Shown in pieces: positions 1 to 12,447 of a DNA stretch of 64,000 nucleotides. Origin of the DNA: Cervus elaphus. Taxonomy: Eukaryota > Chordata > Mammalia > Artiodactyla > Cervidae. The notes beneath the pieces are model-generated. The model made no database searches. It was not told the origin of the DNA and was given only the letters and a program-made list of their open reading frames with translations. Made by a program: the position numbers and the translations under genes. The DNA lies in NCBI RefSeq assembly GCF_910594005.1, contig NC_057815.1, positions 83,747,552 through 83,811,551 on the forward strand. Reading direction: 5' to 3'. Each line of letters starts with the position of its first letter. Position 1 is the first letter of the stretch.

Positions 1-767
1 ATCACTACCCCTGAGTAGTCCTTATAGATATTTTTCAGCCTAAGTGTTCCCTCCTCATGAAGTATTGAAAACATAGATACATTAGCATTTGTATAGAGTA
101 TTATATCTATGCTTTATACATGAAAAGTAAAAAAAATTTCTGTCCATCCCAAGAACCAATTTTTGCCCCTATGGCGCCATATCACCTCCTTTGAGAATAC
201 ATAATCTCAACTTTAAAAAGTAATGGAAAAAATGTTAATAATGTAGATTAAACATACATGTCTCATGACTGTAGATGTTGCATTGTGAATAACAATTTGG
301 ATAAATATTCTTCCAATATTTGAACATTATTATCCAACAAAGAGTTTGCTTACTTCATTTAAAAACTTCTGAAGTTTCAACCTGTCTTTGTTGTTTCACT
401 TTTGACTTGCACATTAATGTGAATGAAAATATCAATCAAAATTCATATTGGAAATATGACAATATTGGAAATTGACAAAAATTCATTTGTCAAATGCAAC
501 CATGGGTTGGCTATAGATGAAAGACTTCTGTAAAAGTCAACAAAGGCATTCTGTGAGGATAAATCAGTGATATGAATTTACAATAAAGAATATTTTATAT
601 TTTATCATTATTTTTCAATTATAATACATCCTTTATATCAGTAAAGGTTTATAATACATACAAACCATACACACACACAAACACACACACATACAAATAC
701 ATATATCTTTTGTTTCAAGAGCTGACTGTTAAATATTTACCAGCACACCACTTCATATAACCTACAT
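1..767. other. AT-rich non-coding sequence with a CA-rich microsatellite
   Basis: No gene or identifiable repeat family is visible. A short CA-rich tract lies at about 666-700. The sequence ends at the 5' junction of the first L1. Confidence 0.6.
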
Positions 768-2932
768 CATAGTGTTGGAAGTTTTGGCCACAGCAATCAG
801 AGCAGAAAAAGAAGTAAAAGGAATCCAGATAGGAAAAGAAGAAGTGAAACTCTCACTGTTTGCAGATGACATGATCCTCTATATAGAAAACCCTAAAGAC
901 TCTACCAGAAAATTACTAGAACTAATCAATGAATATAGTAAAGCTGCAGGATATAAAATTAACACACAGAAATCCCTTGCATTCCTATATACTAACAATG
1001 AAAAAACAGAAAGAGAAATTAAGGAAACAATACCATTCACCATTGCAACAAAAAGAATAAAATACTTAGGAGTATATCTACCTAAAGAAACAAAAGACCT
1101 ATACATAGAAAACTATAAAACACTGATGAAAGAAATCAAAGAGGACACAAACAGATGGAGAAACATACCGTGTTCATGGATTGGAAGAATCAATATTGTC
1201 AAAATGGCTATTCTACCCAAAGCAATCTATAGATTCAATGCAATCCCTATCAAGCTACCAACGGTATTTTTCACAGAACTACACCAAAGAATTTCACAAT
1301 TTGTATGGAAATACAAAAAACCTCGAATAGCCAAAGTAATCTTGAAAAAGAAGAATGGAACTGGAGGAATCAACCTGCCTGACTTCAGACTCTACTACAA
1401 AGCCACAGTCATCAAGACAGTGTGGTACTGGCACAAAGACAGAAATATAGACCAATGGAACAGAATAGAAAGCCCAGAGATAAATCCACGAACCTATGGA
1501 CACCTTATCTTTGACAAAGGAGGCAAGGATATACAATGGAAAAAAGACAACCTCTTTAACAAGTGGTGCTGGGAAAACTGGTCAACCACTTGCAAAAGAA
1601 TGAAACTAGAACACTTTCTAACACCATACACAAAAATAAACTCAAAATGGATTAAAGATCTAAATGTAAGACCAGAAACTATAAAACTCCTAGAGGAGAA
1701 CATAGGCAAAACACTCTCCGACATAAATCACAGCAAGATCCTCTATGACCCACCTCCCAGAATATTGGAAATAAAAGCAAAACTAAACAAATGGGATCTA
1801 ATGAAACTTAAAAGCTTTTGCACTACAAAAGAAACTATAAGTAAGGTGAAAAGACAGCCGTCAGATTGGGAGAAAATAATAGCAAATGAAGAAACAGACA
1901 AAGGGTTAATCTCAAAAATATACAAGCAACTCCTGAAGCTCAATTCCAGAAAAATAAATGACCCAATCAAAAAATGGGCCAGAGAACTAAACAGACATTT
2001 CTCCAAAGAAGACATACAGATGGCTAACAAACACATGAAAAGGTGCTCAACATCACTCATTATTAGAGAAATGCAAATCAAAACCACAATGAGGTACCAT
2101 TACACACCAGTCAGGATGGCTGCTATCCAAAAGTCTACAAGCAATAAATGCTGGAGAGGCTGTGGAGAAAAGGGAACCCTCTTACACTGTTGGTGGGAAT
2201 GCAAACTAGTACAGCCACTATGGAAAACAGTGTGGAGATTCCTTAAAAAACTGGAAATAGAACTGCCATATGACCCAGCAATACCACTTCTGGGCATACA
2301 CACTGAGGAAACCAGATCTGAAAGAGACACGTGCACCCCAATGTTCATCGCAGCACTGTATATAATAGCCAGGACATGGAAGCAACCTAGATGCCCATCA
2401 GCAGATGAATGGATAAGGAAGCTGTGGTACATATACACCATGGAATTTTACTCAGCCGTCAAAAAGAATTCATTTGAACCAGTCCTAATGAGATGGATGA
2501 AACTGGAGCCCCTTATACAGAGTGAAGTAAGCCAGAAAGATAAAGAACATTACAGCATACTAACACATATATATGGAATTTAGGAAGATGGTAACGACAA
2601 CCCTATATGCAAAACAGAAAAAGAGACACAGAAATACAGAACAGACTTTTGAACTCTGTGGGAGAAGGTGAGGGTGGGATGTTTCAAAAGAACAGCATGT
2701 ATACTATCTATGGTGAAACAGATCACCAGCCCAGGTGGGATGCATGAGACAAGTGCTTGGGCCTGGTGCACTGGGAAGACCCAGAGGAATCGGGTGGAGA
2801 GGGAGGTGGGAGGGGGGATCGGGATGGGGAATAAGTGTAAATCTATGGCTGATTCATATCAATGTATGACAAAACCCACTGAAATGTTGTGAAGTAATTA
2901 GCCTCCAACTAATAAAAAAATAAAAAAAAAAA
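768..2932 (+). mobile_element. 5'-truncated L1 LINE, copy 1
   Basis: The segment begins abruptly inside L1 ORF2, just before the reverse-transcriptase FADD motif. It runs through the ORF2 stop at 2581-2583 and a G-rich 3' UTR to an A-rich tail at 2911-2932. Copies at 9559 and 33565 have nearly the same sequence, which indicates a recently active ruminant L1 subfamily. I looked for a target-site duplication by comparing the 30 bases on each side and found none. The insertion may have lost its TSD, or its 5' junction may be rearranged. The 5' start is placed where similarity to L1 begins and could be off by a few bases. Confidence 0.93.
772..2583 (+). pseudogene. L1 ORF2 remnant: reverse transcriptase and C-terminal region, open for 603 codons
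   Basis: L1 ORF2 encodes an endonuclease/reverse transcriptase that copies L1 RNA into nicked chromosomal DNA. Here the endonuclease and the N-terminal half of the RT are missing. The FADD catalytic motif sits at residues 30-33, and the rest of the RT and the C-terminal region follow without a stop or frameshift. A cysteine-rich CX3CX7HX4C motif is visible at residues 460-477. Full-length ORF2 proteins are about twice this length, so the first ATG at 772 is internal and not a native start. No promoter or 5' UTR is present, so the copy cannot move by itself. The unbroken frame suggests a recent insertion. Confidence 0.9.
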
Positions 2933-3335
2933 TCAAAGTAGCATAAATATCTGCACCAAATTGATTAATCTCCTTCTGGACATTTTCAGAATCAAAAATT
3001 TAAGAACATGGTTGCAAAAGTCAACCCTGGGACGGAGATTAGGCGGAATATTTTAATATCTATTTTGGTCTTTTTCAAGTTTTCTAAAAGGAGTATGATA
3101 TTTTTATTTTATACATTTTTTCCATTTTCTATCCCCTGCTCAATCACATACAAGCATTTGATATAATTTCACAACAGTGTAATTAGGTGACCCACACACC
3201 CATATGGAGAATGGAAGGGCCAATCTGTGGAAAGACTGCAGAACAGTGGAGAAGAATAGGGAAATAGATTGTTTAATTAAAATAAGGGGAAAAAAAGAAT
3301 AGCAAAGATACAGAACTAAAGGCATGCCAAGATTG
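2933..3335. other. Non-coding sequence, nothing recognised
   Basis: AT-rich spacer between the L1 tail and the BovB target site. Short ORFs on both strands show no family features. Confidence 0.5.
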
Positions 3336-3345
3336 TTTTGGGGGT

Positions 3346-3773
3346 TCAGTCAGTCAGTCAGTTCAGTCTTTCAGTCATGTTTGACTCTTTGTGACCCCAT
3401 GAATCGCAGCACACCAGGCCTCCCTGTCCATTACCAACTCATGGAGTTTACTCAAACTCATGTCTATCGAGTAGGTGATGCCATCCAGCCATCTCATCCC
3501 CTGTCATCCCCTTCTCCTCCTGCCCCCAATCCCTCCCAGCATCAGGGTCTTTTCCAATGAGTCAACTCTTCACATGAGGTGGCCAAAGTTGGAGTTTCAG
3601 CTTCAGCATCAGTCCTTCCAATGAACACCCAGGACTGATCTGCTTTAGGTTGGACAGATTGGATCTCATTGCAGTCCAAGGGACTCTCAAGAGTTTTCTC
3701 CAACACCACAGTTCAAAAGCATCAAGTTTTTGGTGCTTAGCTTTCTTCACAGTCCAACTCTCACATCCATACA
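3346..3773 (-). mobile_element. BovB LINE 3' fragment (428 bp)
   Basis: This is the reverse complement of the BovB 3' end: a cagt-type 3' terminus at the left, then the conserved block around 'tttgtgaccccatg', truncated at the right inside the RT C-terminal coding part. It is flanked by a perfect 10-bp target duplication, ttttgggggt, at 3336-3345 and 3774-3783. Open frames on both strands here are by-products of the conserved repeat sequence. Confidence 0.92.
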
Positions 3774-3783
3774 TTTTGGGGGT

Positions 3784-4249
3784 AGTGATGTTACAATTCC
3801 AGAGGATGGGAGATCAGCACAGAGCCCATCCACCGAAAGGGTCAAAGTTGCAAATAAAAACAAAGAAGAAAGAACACACACACACACAAAAAAAAAAAAC
3901 TAGAAAAAAAAAATAGTAGAAGAACATACACCATCTTCATCCATCCCAATTCTGTTAGTTGTCCTCATTCAAATCTGGGAAGGCAGCTATCTCCTGTGAG
4001 GTGTTAGATGAATTGCCAGCTCACCAGTGAGTAAATGCAGGCTTTGTATTACTGTTTTAAATTTGTTAATCTAATTCCATATGAGTGGTGCTGCAGAAAT
4101 GTATACTTGGGGTAAAATAACTGAAATGTTCTTACTGACATTTTCAGGGATTATATATCCCAATAAAAGCACGATATTATTGCAATTCTTAGTCTGGACT
4201 CAAAGAATAGCATCAGGAGGAATTCGTATTCCTTAATTAGCATGAATGC
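3784..4249. repeat. Spacer with AC-repeat and A-rich tract
   Basis: A short (AC)n run at about 3875-3888 is followed by A-rich sequence to about 3913. The rest is AT-rich with no recognised element. Confidence 0.6.
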
Positions 4250-4260
4250 ATGCTTTCTGG

Positions 4261-4494
4261 GGGGCTTCCCAGGTGGCGCTAGTTGTTAAGAATCCGCCTG
4301 CTAATATAGAAGACTTAAGAGATGCGGGTACGATCCCCAGCTCGGCTCAGGAAGATTCCCTGGAGGAGGAAATGGCAACCCACTCCAGTGTTCTTACCTG
4401 AAGAATCCCCATGGATAGAGAGCCTATTGGGCTACAGTCCATGGGGTCACAAGTCGGACACGACTGAAGCGGCTTAGCTAGCTCCCACAGATGG
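4261..4494 (+). mobile_element. Bov-tA SINE
   Basis: The tRNA-derived head starts 'gggcttcccaggtggcgct' and contains a B-box-like 'ggtacgatccc'. It is followed by a BovB-derived body ('ggaaatggcaacccactcc', 'ccatggggtcacaag'). An 11-bp flanking duplication with one mismatch, atgctttctgg at 4250-4260 and atgctttatgg at 4495-4505, supports the ends. It is non-coding and is thought to be mobilised by BovB enzymes. Confidence 0.92.
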
Positions 4495-4505
4495 ATGCTT
4501 TATGG

Positions 4506-5865
4506 ACCATTCTTACTAGCACTCTGATGTGGACATTTCTGAGGAAGAGCTAAGAAGTTTTAAGCAGATTTCCTTATAACTTTAAGGTAGCAATGGGGTA
4601 TCATCATTTTCTATTAAAGATTGGGAACAGTAATGGGCAAAATTACTTTGGGTTCTGGCAATTAAGTGTAAACTCTCAGGGAAACAATACAATAATCAGG
4701 AATCTATTTAAAAAATCTAGTTCTTAAAATGCCTTTATTTAAATGTTCATGAGCGAGTGCAAGGTACAAACTCTTGGGTGTAAGATAGGTTCAAGGTGTA
4801 TTATACAACAGTTTATAATGACTGTAAATGGAAAGTAACCTTTAAAAATTGTATAAAAAATTAAAATTAAACAAATAAGAAAGTTAGAGCAAAAATAATC
4901 CCAAATAAATAATTTTTCCTTTTTACAATTGTATAAGAAAATAGAAGGGTAAAAAAATTCTCATTTTGATACAATCAGAAAATGAGGATAATAAATTCTT
5001 CTTTTCTCTAGCCCCCTTCACTAAGTTTCCAAGCTAAAATTTTCATCTGTATACTGGACTTATGATCTAATTATAATATTTCTTAAAAAAACAACAACAA
5101 AACTGAGAATTAAAGTTTAAAAAGGCATGTTCCAAGACAGTTAAAAGAGGCACGTTCTAAGACTGGAATATTTTAGTCATAGCAAGAAATAATGTTCTTT
5201 CGCATAAGTAATATGCCATGTCTTCCTGACGCATATATTCTATAGGGGTCTCTAATCGAAACATTTTATAGAAAACAGATGGCTGTAGCTTTCCTACCAA
5301 CTTGTTTGTTATGATCTGTCTGAAGCCAGAGATATTTCCCTTTGTGAACCTAAAAAACTAGAGAGAACATATAGAAAGAGAAAGAGTTAGCTTTAGGAAT
5401 AAATCTTGAGATATTATCACTCACTGGTCTAAAAAGTCTGGTTCCATAGCCTCGAAAGATTATCAGTTGTTTGCCCCTAAAGGACATAAATCAAGTGTGA
5501 AAGTGGGTTTTGTACATGTCTCAATAGACTCCACAGTCCAACTGATCCTCCCATTTCTGTGCTGGCTGCTGACTATAAATTGTCAGCTCTCCATGCAGCT
5601 AGACTTTTTGGGTGAACTACCAAGCACTTCTGACTCTCTCTGGAGCTGTAACATTCTGCCATAAGGAGTTGGCAGTGTGACCACAGTGAAAGAAAAATCA
5701 GGGTAAAATAATTCACACAAAGGAGATAATATCCACGTCCACAGTTTGAGGTGATGGCTAATTACAAGAGGCAAAAGATTAAAAAGTCAAAAATGTTGTA
5801 AGAATCCCAACAATTGCAGGCATGTTTCACTTTCATGAAACACTTCCATTTAATAAAATGATGAA
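4506..5865. other. Non-coding sequence, no gene recognised
   Basis: About 1.36 kb of AT-rich sequence. The short ORFs near 5467-5774 overlap on both strands and show no domain, signal peptide or homology I can recognise. Confidence 0.5.
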
Positions 5866-5869
5866 AAGA

Positions 5870-6003
5870 GATTCAGAGTCAAATAGATCAAGGATAGAAG
5901 CCCATTTCTACCACATTTTATTAACTGTATGTATAATCTGAGGCATCACACATTATTAATTTCCCTGAGTCTCAGTTTTCTGATCCATAAAATGAAGCAA
6001 AAC
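5870..6003 (+). repeat. MIR-like ancient SINE fragment
   Basis: The segment has the MIR layout of 'tcagagtcaaatagatcaaggat...' followed by 'cctgagtctcagttttctgatccataaaatga', matching the MIR core motif 'ctcagtttcctcatctgtaaaatg'. It is diverged, and the boundaries are approximate. Confidence 0.55.
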
Positions 6004-6229
6004 AAAATAAAAACAAAAACCAGAGAACAACCATGTGCCGATCTGAGTTAATTGATGTGATTTATATAACATCATTAGCACAGATTATGATTGAAATAAA
6101 ATTGTGGCTATTTTTGTTCCAACACCATAAAAAATTATATACTACTCTTATGTAATATTTTTACAGGAGAACCAATTGCAAGAGTAAGAGAGAGTCTGAG
6201 GTTCAAACAAAAGAACAACGCAGCAAAGG

Positions 6230-6430
6230 TCAGTGGAAAGAACACAGACTTTAGGAGCAGATCTATTATCAACACAGGTGCTTACTTGACTGTGAGCAGG
6301 TCACTTTGTCTCTTTGAATTCCTCTTGTGCAAACTGCCAATAAGGACAACCACCTTGAAGGGTTATTGTGAAGAGCTTGCGTCTTGTGTGTAAAGCACAC
6401 AAATATCACATTTGGCACACAGGATTATTA
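6230..6430 (+). repeat. MIR-like ancient SINE fragment
   Basis: Typical MIR order: 'acagactttaggagcagat', a 'gtgagcaggtcactttgtctc' block, 'gggttattgtgaag' and a 3' end with 'aaagcacacaaa...ggcacac'. It is old and diverged, with approximate ends. Confidence 0.6.
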
Positions 6431-8450
6431 TATGGAAAAAAAAGTGTCATTGAGCTGGAAAATTTTTCTTTGGGGCTAGAAAACAAGGCAGTTCTTGACA
6501 ATAATAATAATTATACCAGCTTACATTATTATTACATCTTATAATTTTAAGAATCATCTACCTCAAGCACTTTTTGAACTAGGAAGGCCAAGAATTATGC
6601 CCATTCTCAAGACGAGGAAAACGAAGCACTCTAATGTTTTTGTAAAACTGTGTGAGAGAGAGAGAGAGAGAGAAATGATAGTCACATTAATGAATAATTG
6701 TATTTTGATGAAGGGGGGAAATCTTCAACAATGACTGATGTTATTAAAAATGAAGAATGCTGAGAAGTGAAAAATGTTTTCAATCCTATGAGCTTTCACT
6801 GTCGCTGCTTTTCCACTTCCACATATTTATGATTGAATCACTGTTGTTTGATGAGCCATTTCATCCTAAGTGGCACTACTGAAAAGACTAATGAGCCAGG
6901 AGACCTGGTGAGTTAAATTAACATTTTTAAAGTTAAAATTTATCCAGATTAGTAATAATTAAGCCCACAAAAAATGCCAGGGCAACACCACCAAGATTAA
7001 TCCTCTCCTGCTATAAAAATAATTCACTTTGTGTACTTGAATTAGTTGTGGAAAGGTCTGTCTTTGAACACCAACTACAGTAATTATTTAGAACTGCCAT
7101 TATTGCCCAGAAATACAAGTTTAAAGATTTGAACTGAGTTGAATGCTAGATAAAAAGCACACAACTTATTAGGAGTCAGAATGAAAATGAATATACTGAA
7201 TGAATAAAAACTCACATTTCAGACAAAAACAAATTCTTAAAACATTCAAACTTTTAATTTACTATTTGGAGACTAGATAATTACACGCTTTCTTTTTAAA
7301 CCCTGTCCAATCATCACAGGGGTAAGTGTTTCAATGTGTGCAGTGATTCTGTAAAGCGTATTTCCTCCAATTAGACTTTTTTTTTGTTTTATGGGTGTAT
7401 CACCATCGCTGACCACATGGTGCCCTTAAAATATTCAAACTTAGTACTGTTAAAGTCTTTTTTTATTGTTCCTCCTAGAAGGAAACTATTTTGAAGGTAG
7501 AAAAGAATCAACTTGTTAAGGAAAACTTCTACTATCTTCTTAAGCATCTTTCTCTTTCCCGCTTGTCTACTTTGATTAATTCTGTCATCACTATACCAGC
7601 CCAGTCTCCAAATATGTACTTTCTCCCATTAATTGATTCTAATCTGACCAATTATGTCCAGACAGACATTTGCTTCTTCTTCGCTTAGATGGACATAGAT
7701 TTTAAAATGTATTAAGAAAGGAACAAAATAAATAAATATATAAAGTCATCAATATTTCCTGTGCTTATGCTTATAATATGGATTTCAGAGTTTATGACTG
7801 CCTCAACAGAAGAATTGTCTCCTGGAAAATTTAACACCTTCTTATAGCAAAAATAAAGAAGAGTTAGATCCCCACCTGAATCCATTTTATGGACTTTCTT
7901 CCAAATCCCATAGCCTTCCAAATCCCAAACCCCAATCCAAATATCCTTTAAATTATATTTGGGGGAAATTTTAGGTGACTAGTTCTGCAAATATCCCCAT
8001 CTTGTGGTTGACAATCATGGTTTACCTACAGGAGACAATGTGATCCTCAAAGCAATTCTATAGTAAATGATGCTGTAGAGTATATGAATATGCAGAGCAA
8101 ATATCATATCCCAAGACAAGATTTACACATACATGGCATAAGACATTGTTATTCTTACATCACCTTAGTCAAGGGAAGAGTTCTAAAATCAATCAAATAC
8201 CCCTTGCTTTCTTAGAGAGGCATTATGCCAAGAATTAATTATTCATTCATTAGTCTAACTAACCAGTAATGTGTGTAGGTGTGAGTGTGGGTATGTATTT
8301 TATCACAACAAAGCTTTCACTTTCCCAAATTTTCCCTATTCCATTTATATAATATTTGAAGTACAAATTCAGTAAGAAATTTTACTAATAGAAACTTAGA
8401 TTTTACTTGAAAAGAATAAGAGAGAAAATAGGTAGAGGGGTTATTTTGAG
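6431..8450. other. Non-coding sequence with a short GA microsatellite
   Basis: A (GA)n run lies at about 6652-6673 and a poly-T run near 7379-7386. The remaining roughly 2 kb is AT-rich, and I recognise no gene or young repeat in it. Confidence 0.5.
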
Positions 8451-8454
8451 AAAA

Positions 8455-8812
8455 GAAAGAAGTTCTGGAATCAGAAGGCCTCTGTTTGGGTTCTGGTTCT
8501 ACTATTTATTACGCTCATGATTATATACCATTTATTCTGAAAGCTCAAAGATGATCATTCCAGTCCAAATCAATGCTCATCAATCAGATGCTCTCTTTTA
8601 GAAATGGTGATGTGAAGGAATGAGGATTTTAAAGTCACAAATAATTTGTATTTAGAGACTACAAAAAATATCTACAATTTTTTTGAAGTTTGAAAATAAT
8701 GCAGCAATGAAAATAAAAGAAACTTCTACAAGTCACGCAATCCTCTGAGCCTCAGTTATTTATCTACTAAGCAGGGAACTGCAGCATACCACTTAAAGGT
8801 GTTACAAAGAAT
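8455..8812 (+). repeat. Possible MIR-like fragment, discontinuous
   Basis: 'ctggaatcagaaggcctctgt' near 8465 and 'cctctgagcctcagttatttatctact' near 8742 look like 5' and core parts of a diverged MIR separated by unrelated sequence. Assignment is tentative. Confidence 0.35.
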
Positions 8813-8825
8813 AAGATGAAGCTAG

Positions 8826-9036
8826 AAGTGAAGTGAAGTTGCTCAGTCATGTCCAACTCTTTGCAACCCCATGGACTGTAGTCTACCAGGATCCTCAGTC
8901 CATGGGATTTTCCAGGCAAGAATACTGGAATGGATTGCCATTTCCTTCTCCAGGGGATCTTCCCAACCCAGCGATCGAACCCGGGTCTCCTGCATTGTAG
9001 GCAGACAATTTATAATCTGAGCTACCAGGGAAGCCC
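8826..9036 (-). mobile_element. Bov-tA SINE
   Basis: Read on the minus strand, it starts with the tRNA-like head ('gggcttccctggtagctcag') at 9036 and ends in the tail at the left with an 'agtgaagtgaag' simple repeat. A perfect 13-bp target duplication, aagatgaagctag, lies at 8813-8825 and 9037-9049, so both ends are well fixed. Confidence 0.95.
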
Positions 9037-9049
9037 AAGATGAAGCTAG

Positions 9050-9558
9050 GTATACAAAATTATTCTCCAGGAATGAAAGATCAATGGGTATCCATTGTTT
9101 TCCCTTTTTGTTGCTTAATATAATATATTGGTATATTTAGATGATCTTGTCTTCATTAAGAACTGTTATCATAAAAGCTTACACTTATTAAACTTGGGAA
9201 AGTGAGACAAAGCATCTGTATTTCTTTCACATTTCCCAGATGGCTCAGCATAGTGCTAAACACATACTAGATGCATAGAGAGAAAAGTGTTCCTGTCCAG
9301 GGGACAAAGATCTGACTTTGCATTCAAGTCCTGCTACCACTGGCCTTGGTCACCTTTAACAAATAACTTACCCTCTTTGCACATGTGTGAGGTGAAGTGG
9401 TAAGACTGCATGATCCCTAAGACTTTCAGCAAGATTCTCTTATTATCTAATATCTCTTTGCTCATTGATAGATTACCTTCATTCTGTGTTCTAAGAGTTG
9501 ATTCTGTTTTTGCTTTCTTAATGTACTGATAAATCCCTAAAGAAGAAAGTCAGATAAG
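9050..9558. other. Non-coding spacer, possible old MIR at about 9305-9445
   Basis: 'cattcaagtcctgctaccactggccttggtcacctttaac' is reminiscent of an MIR 5' half. Nothing else is recognised. The segment ends at the 5' junction of L1 copy 2. Confidence 0.4.
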
Positions 9559-11350
9559 CATACCATGTTCATGGATTGGAAGAATCGATATTGTGAAAAT
9601 AAGTATACTGCCCAAAGCAATCTATAGATTCAATACAAGCCCTATCAAGCTACCAACGGTATTCTTCACAGAACTAGAACAAATAATTTCACAATTTGTA
9701 TGGAAATACAAAAAACCTCAAATAGCCAAAGCAATCTTGAGAAAGAAGAATGGAACTGGAGGAATCAACTCCAGTTGAATCAACTCCTGCCTGACTTCAG
9801 ACTATACTACAAAGCCACAGTCATCAAGACAGTATGGTATTGGCACAAAGACAGAAATATAGATCAATGGAACAAAATAGAAAGCCTAGAGATAAATCCA
9901 CGGACCTATGGACACCTTATCTTTGACAAAGGAGGCAAGAATATACAATGGAAAAAAGACAACTGCTTTAACAAGTGGCGCTGGGAAAACTGGTCAACCG
10001 CTTGTAAAAGAAATGAAACTAGAAGACTTTCTAACACCATACACAAAAATAAACTCAAAATGGATTAAAGATCTAAATGTAAGACCAGAAACTATAAAAC
10101 TCCTAGAGGAGAACATAGGCAAAACACTCTCCGACATAAATCACAGCAAGATCCTCTATGACCCACCTCCCAGAATATTGGAAATAAAAGCAAAAATAAA
10201 CAAATGGGACCTAATGAAACTTAAAAGCTTTTGCACAACAAAGGAAACTATAAGCAAGGTGAAAAGACAGCCTTCAGAATGGGAGAAAATAATAACAAAT
10301 GAAGAAACAGACAAAGGGTTAATCTCAAAAATATACAAGCAACTCCTGAAGCTCAATTCCAGAAAAATAAATGACCCAATCAAAAAATGGGCCAGAGAAC
10401 TAAACAGACATTTCTCCAAAGAAGACATACAGATGGCTAACAAACACATGAAAAGATGCTCCATTGTTAGAGAAATGCAAATCAAAACCACAATGAGGTA
10501 CCATTATACACCAGTCAGAATGACTGCTATCCAAAAATCTACAAGCAATAAATGCTGGAGAGGGTGTGGAGAAAAGGGAACCCTCTTACACTGTTGGTGG
10601 GAATGCAAACTAGTATAGCCACTATGGAGAACGGTGTGGAGATTCTTTAAAAAACTGGAAATCGAACTGCCATATGACCCAGCAATCCCACTCCTGGGCA
10701 TACACACTGAGGAAACCAGATCTGAAAGAGACACGTGCACCCCAATGTTCATCGCAGCACTGTTTATAATAGCCAGGACATGGAAGCAACCTAGATGCCC
10801 ATCAGCAGACGAATGGATAAGGAAGCTGTGGTACATATACACAATGGAATATTACTCAGCCATTAAAAAGAATTCATTTGAATCAGTTCTAATGAGATGG
10901 GTGAAACTGGAGCCCATTATACAGAGTGAAGTAAGCCAGAAAGATAAAGACCAATACAGTATACTAACGCACATATATATGGAATTTTAAAAGATGGTAA
11001 CAATAACCCTATATGCAAAACAGAAAAAGAGACACAGATGTACAGAACAGACTTTTGGACTCTGTGGGAGAAGGCGAGGGTGGGATGTTCTGAGAGAATA
11101 GCATTGAAACAAGTATACTATCAAGGGTGAAACAGATCACCAGCCCAGGTTGGATGCATGAGACACGTGCTCAGGGCTGGTGCACTGGGAAGACCCAGAG
11201 GGATGGGGTGGGGAGGGAGGTGGGAGGGGTGTTCAGGATGGGGAACACATGTAAATCCACGGCTGATTCATGTCAATGTATGGCAAAAACCACTACAATG
11301 GTGTAAAGTAATTAGCCTCCAACTAATAAAAATAAATGGGAAAAGAAAAG
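9559..11350 (+). mobile_element. 5'-truncated L1 LINE, copy 2
   Basis: Similarity to L1 copy 1 starts at 'cataccatgttcatggattgg' and continues through the ORF2 end and 3' UTR to 'gcctccaactaataaa' with a short A-rich tail. It is truncated about 400 bp further in than copy 1. A clear target duplication was not found; only a short match, 'aagcat', occurs near both ends. Confidence 0.92.
9593..10990 (+). pseudogene. Disrupted L1 ORF2 C-terminal region
   Basis: Compared with copy 1, this frame is broken several times. A 17-bp insertion made by a local repeat of 'gaatcaactcc' (9762-9791) creates a stop at 9776-9778. An extra A near 10010 shifts the frame. A 9-bp in-frame deletion removes three residues near 10460. 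A C-to-T change makes a TAG stop at 10616-10618. The remaining sequence includes the cysteine-rich C-terminal motif and ends with a stop just past 10985. It is non-functional. Confidence 0.88.
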
Positions 11351-12088
11351 CATGCCAACACGTGTTGATTACAAAAACAAACACACACAAACAATTTAAG
11401 TATTGAACAAAACTGTGTATGAGTTGCTTGGTGGCAATGAGTGGGGATTTTATTTGTGCAATCTTCACTGGAGCTGAAATTGACAAATAGCTATAATCTG
11501 TTATCCCATAATAGAACACACGAACCAATTCTTTATAAGCCTGAGAAAGCAGATATATTTACAGCAGACATAGTTCTTAAATGTTGTAATAAAGTTGTAC
11601 AATAAACAGAGAGGAAATATCACACAGCAGGTATCCCAGAGAAGGTCCATAGTTGATTCATGTCTTCTGCCAGTATTAGAGATATAGTGATTTCCAAACA
11701 GTAAAAAATTTTTGTTTGAAATAATAATAATAATACCAAATTTCAACAATAAAATTTCCAAGCAGAAGTATAGGTATTCCATAACAAATGCTAAAACTCC
11801 TAATTTGTAAGATCTATCTAATTATCAACTCTAGGCAAATAGAGCCCCAAAATAAAATTCAATAGTAAGTCTTTTAGATTTGATTGTTTTGAGGAACACT
11901 AATAGTATTTCCAAATTTAAAATCCAAAGTAATTTAAATTGACTGAAGATAAGAGGAATCTGATGCAAAGTTGGTGAGGTAAACAGCATTTTTCTAGACC
12001 TATTTTATGCAAATCATCATGCTACTTAATTTTACATACTTCATGCTAAATTATTACAAACTATGAAAACAGTCATATTGTCTTTATA
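11351..12088. other. Non-coding sequence, nothing recognised
   Basis: About 740 bp of AT-rich spacer. Short minus-strand ORFs here have no family features. Confidence 0.5.
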
Positions 12089-12089
12089 G

Positions 12090-12190
12090 TATATATGAGG
12101 AAATCGATCCCCATAAATATCAAGTGACTTGTGATGATCATGGACCCATGAAAGTGAGCTGGCAGAGAAACTCTTATTTACCTTGCTCTA
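12090..12190 (+). repeat. MIR-like fragment
   Basis: 'gaggaaatcgatccccataaatatcaagtgacttg...' followed by 'gagctggcagag' matches the MIR 3' core order ('gaggaaactgaggc... aagtaacttgcc... gtggcagag'). It is diverged. Confidence 0.5.
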
Positions 12191-12332
12191 GACTAGAGTT
12201 GGGGCTTCTTTTTTCCATTTTATCTAACTTCCTAGAAGTGCAACATTCAGCCCTCGACAAGAGAAAACTGCCTCCAGCTGTGGCACCTTCAGATCAGCTG
12301 CAGGGTTCACAGTGACCTTGTCCTCCCAGGGG

Positions 12333-12447
12333 CCATCTTTAGGGAATTTTCCATGGTCCAGTGGTTAACACCCAGTGCTTCAGATGCAGGGGATGTGGGT
12401 TCAATATTTGGTTGGAGCACTAAGATCTGACAGCCGAAAAAAGAGGG
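12333..12447 (+). mobile_element. CHR-type tRNA-derived SINE fragment
   Basis: 'agggaattttccatggtccagtggttaacac' followed by 'gggttcaatatttggttgga' is the tRNA-like head of the cetartiodactyl CHR SINE group. It is followed by an interrupted T/G-rich stretch at 12450-12472. Boundaries are approximate. Confidence 0.7.

Noticed and set aside
1743..2441. Minus-strand ORFs of 114 and 113 aa opposite L1 ORF2
   Set aside because: They recur at the same positions in each L1 copy (10156-10842, 33717-34058) and are shadows of the conserved ORF2 coding strand.
4261..4335. tRNA gene candidate at the SINE head
   Set aside because: The A- and B-box-like elements belong to the tRNA-derived head of Bov-tA. 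It is fused to a BovB-derived body and flanked by a target duplication, so it is not a functional tRNA gene. The same applies to the other SINE heads.
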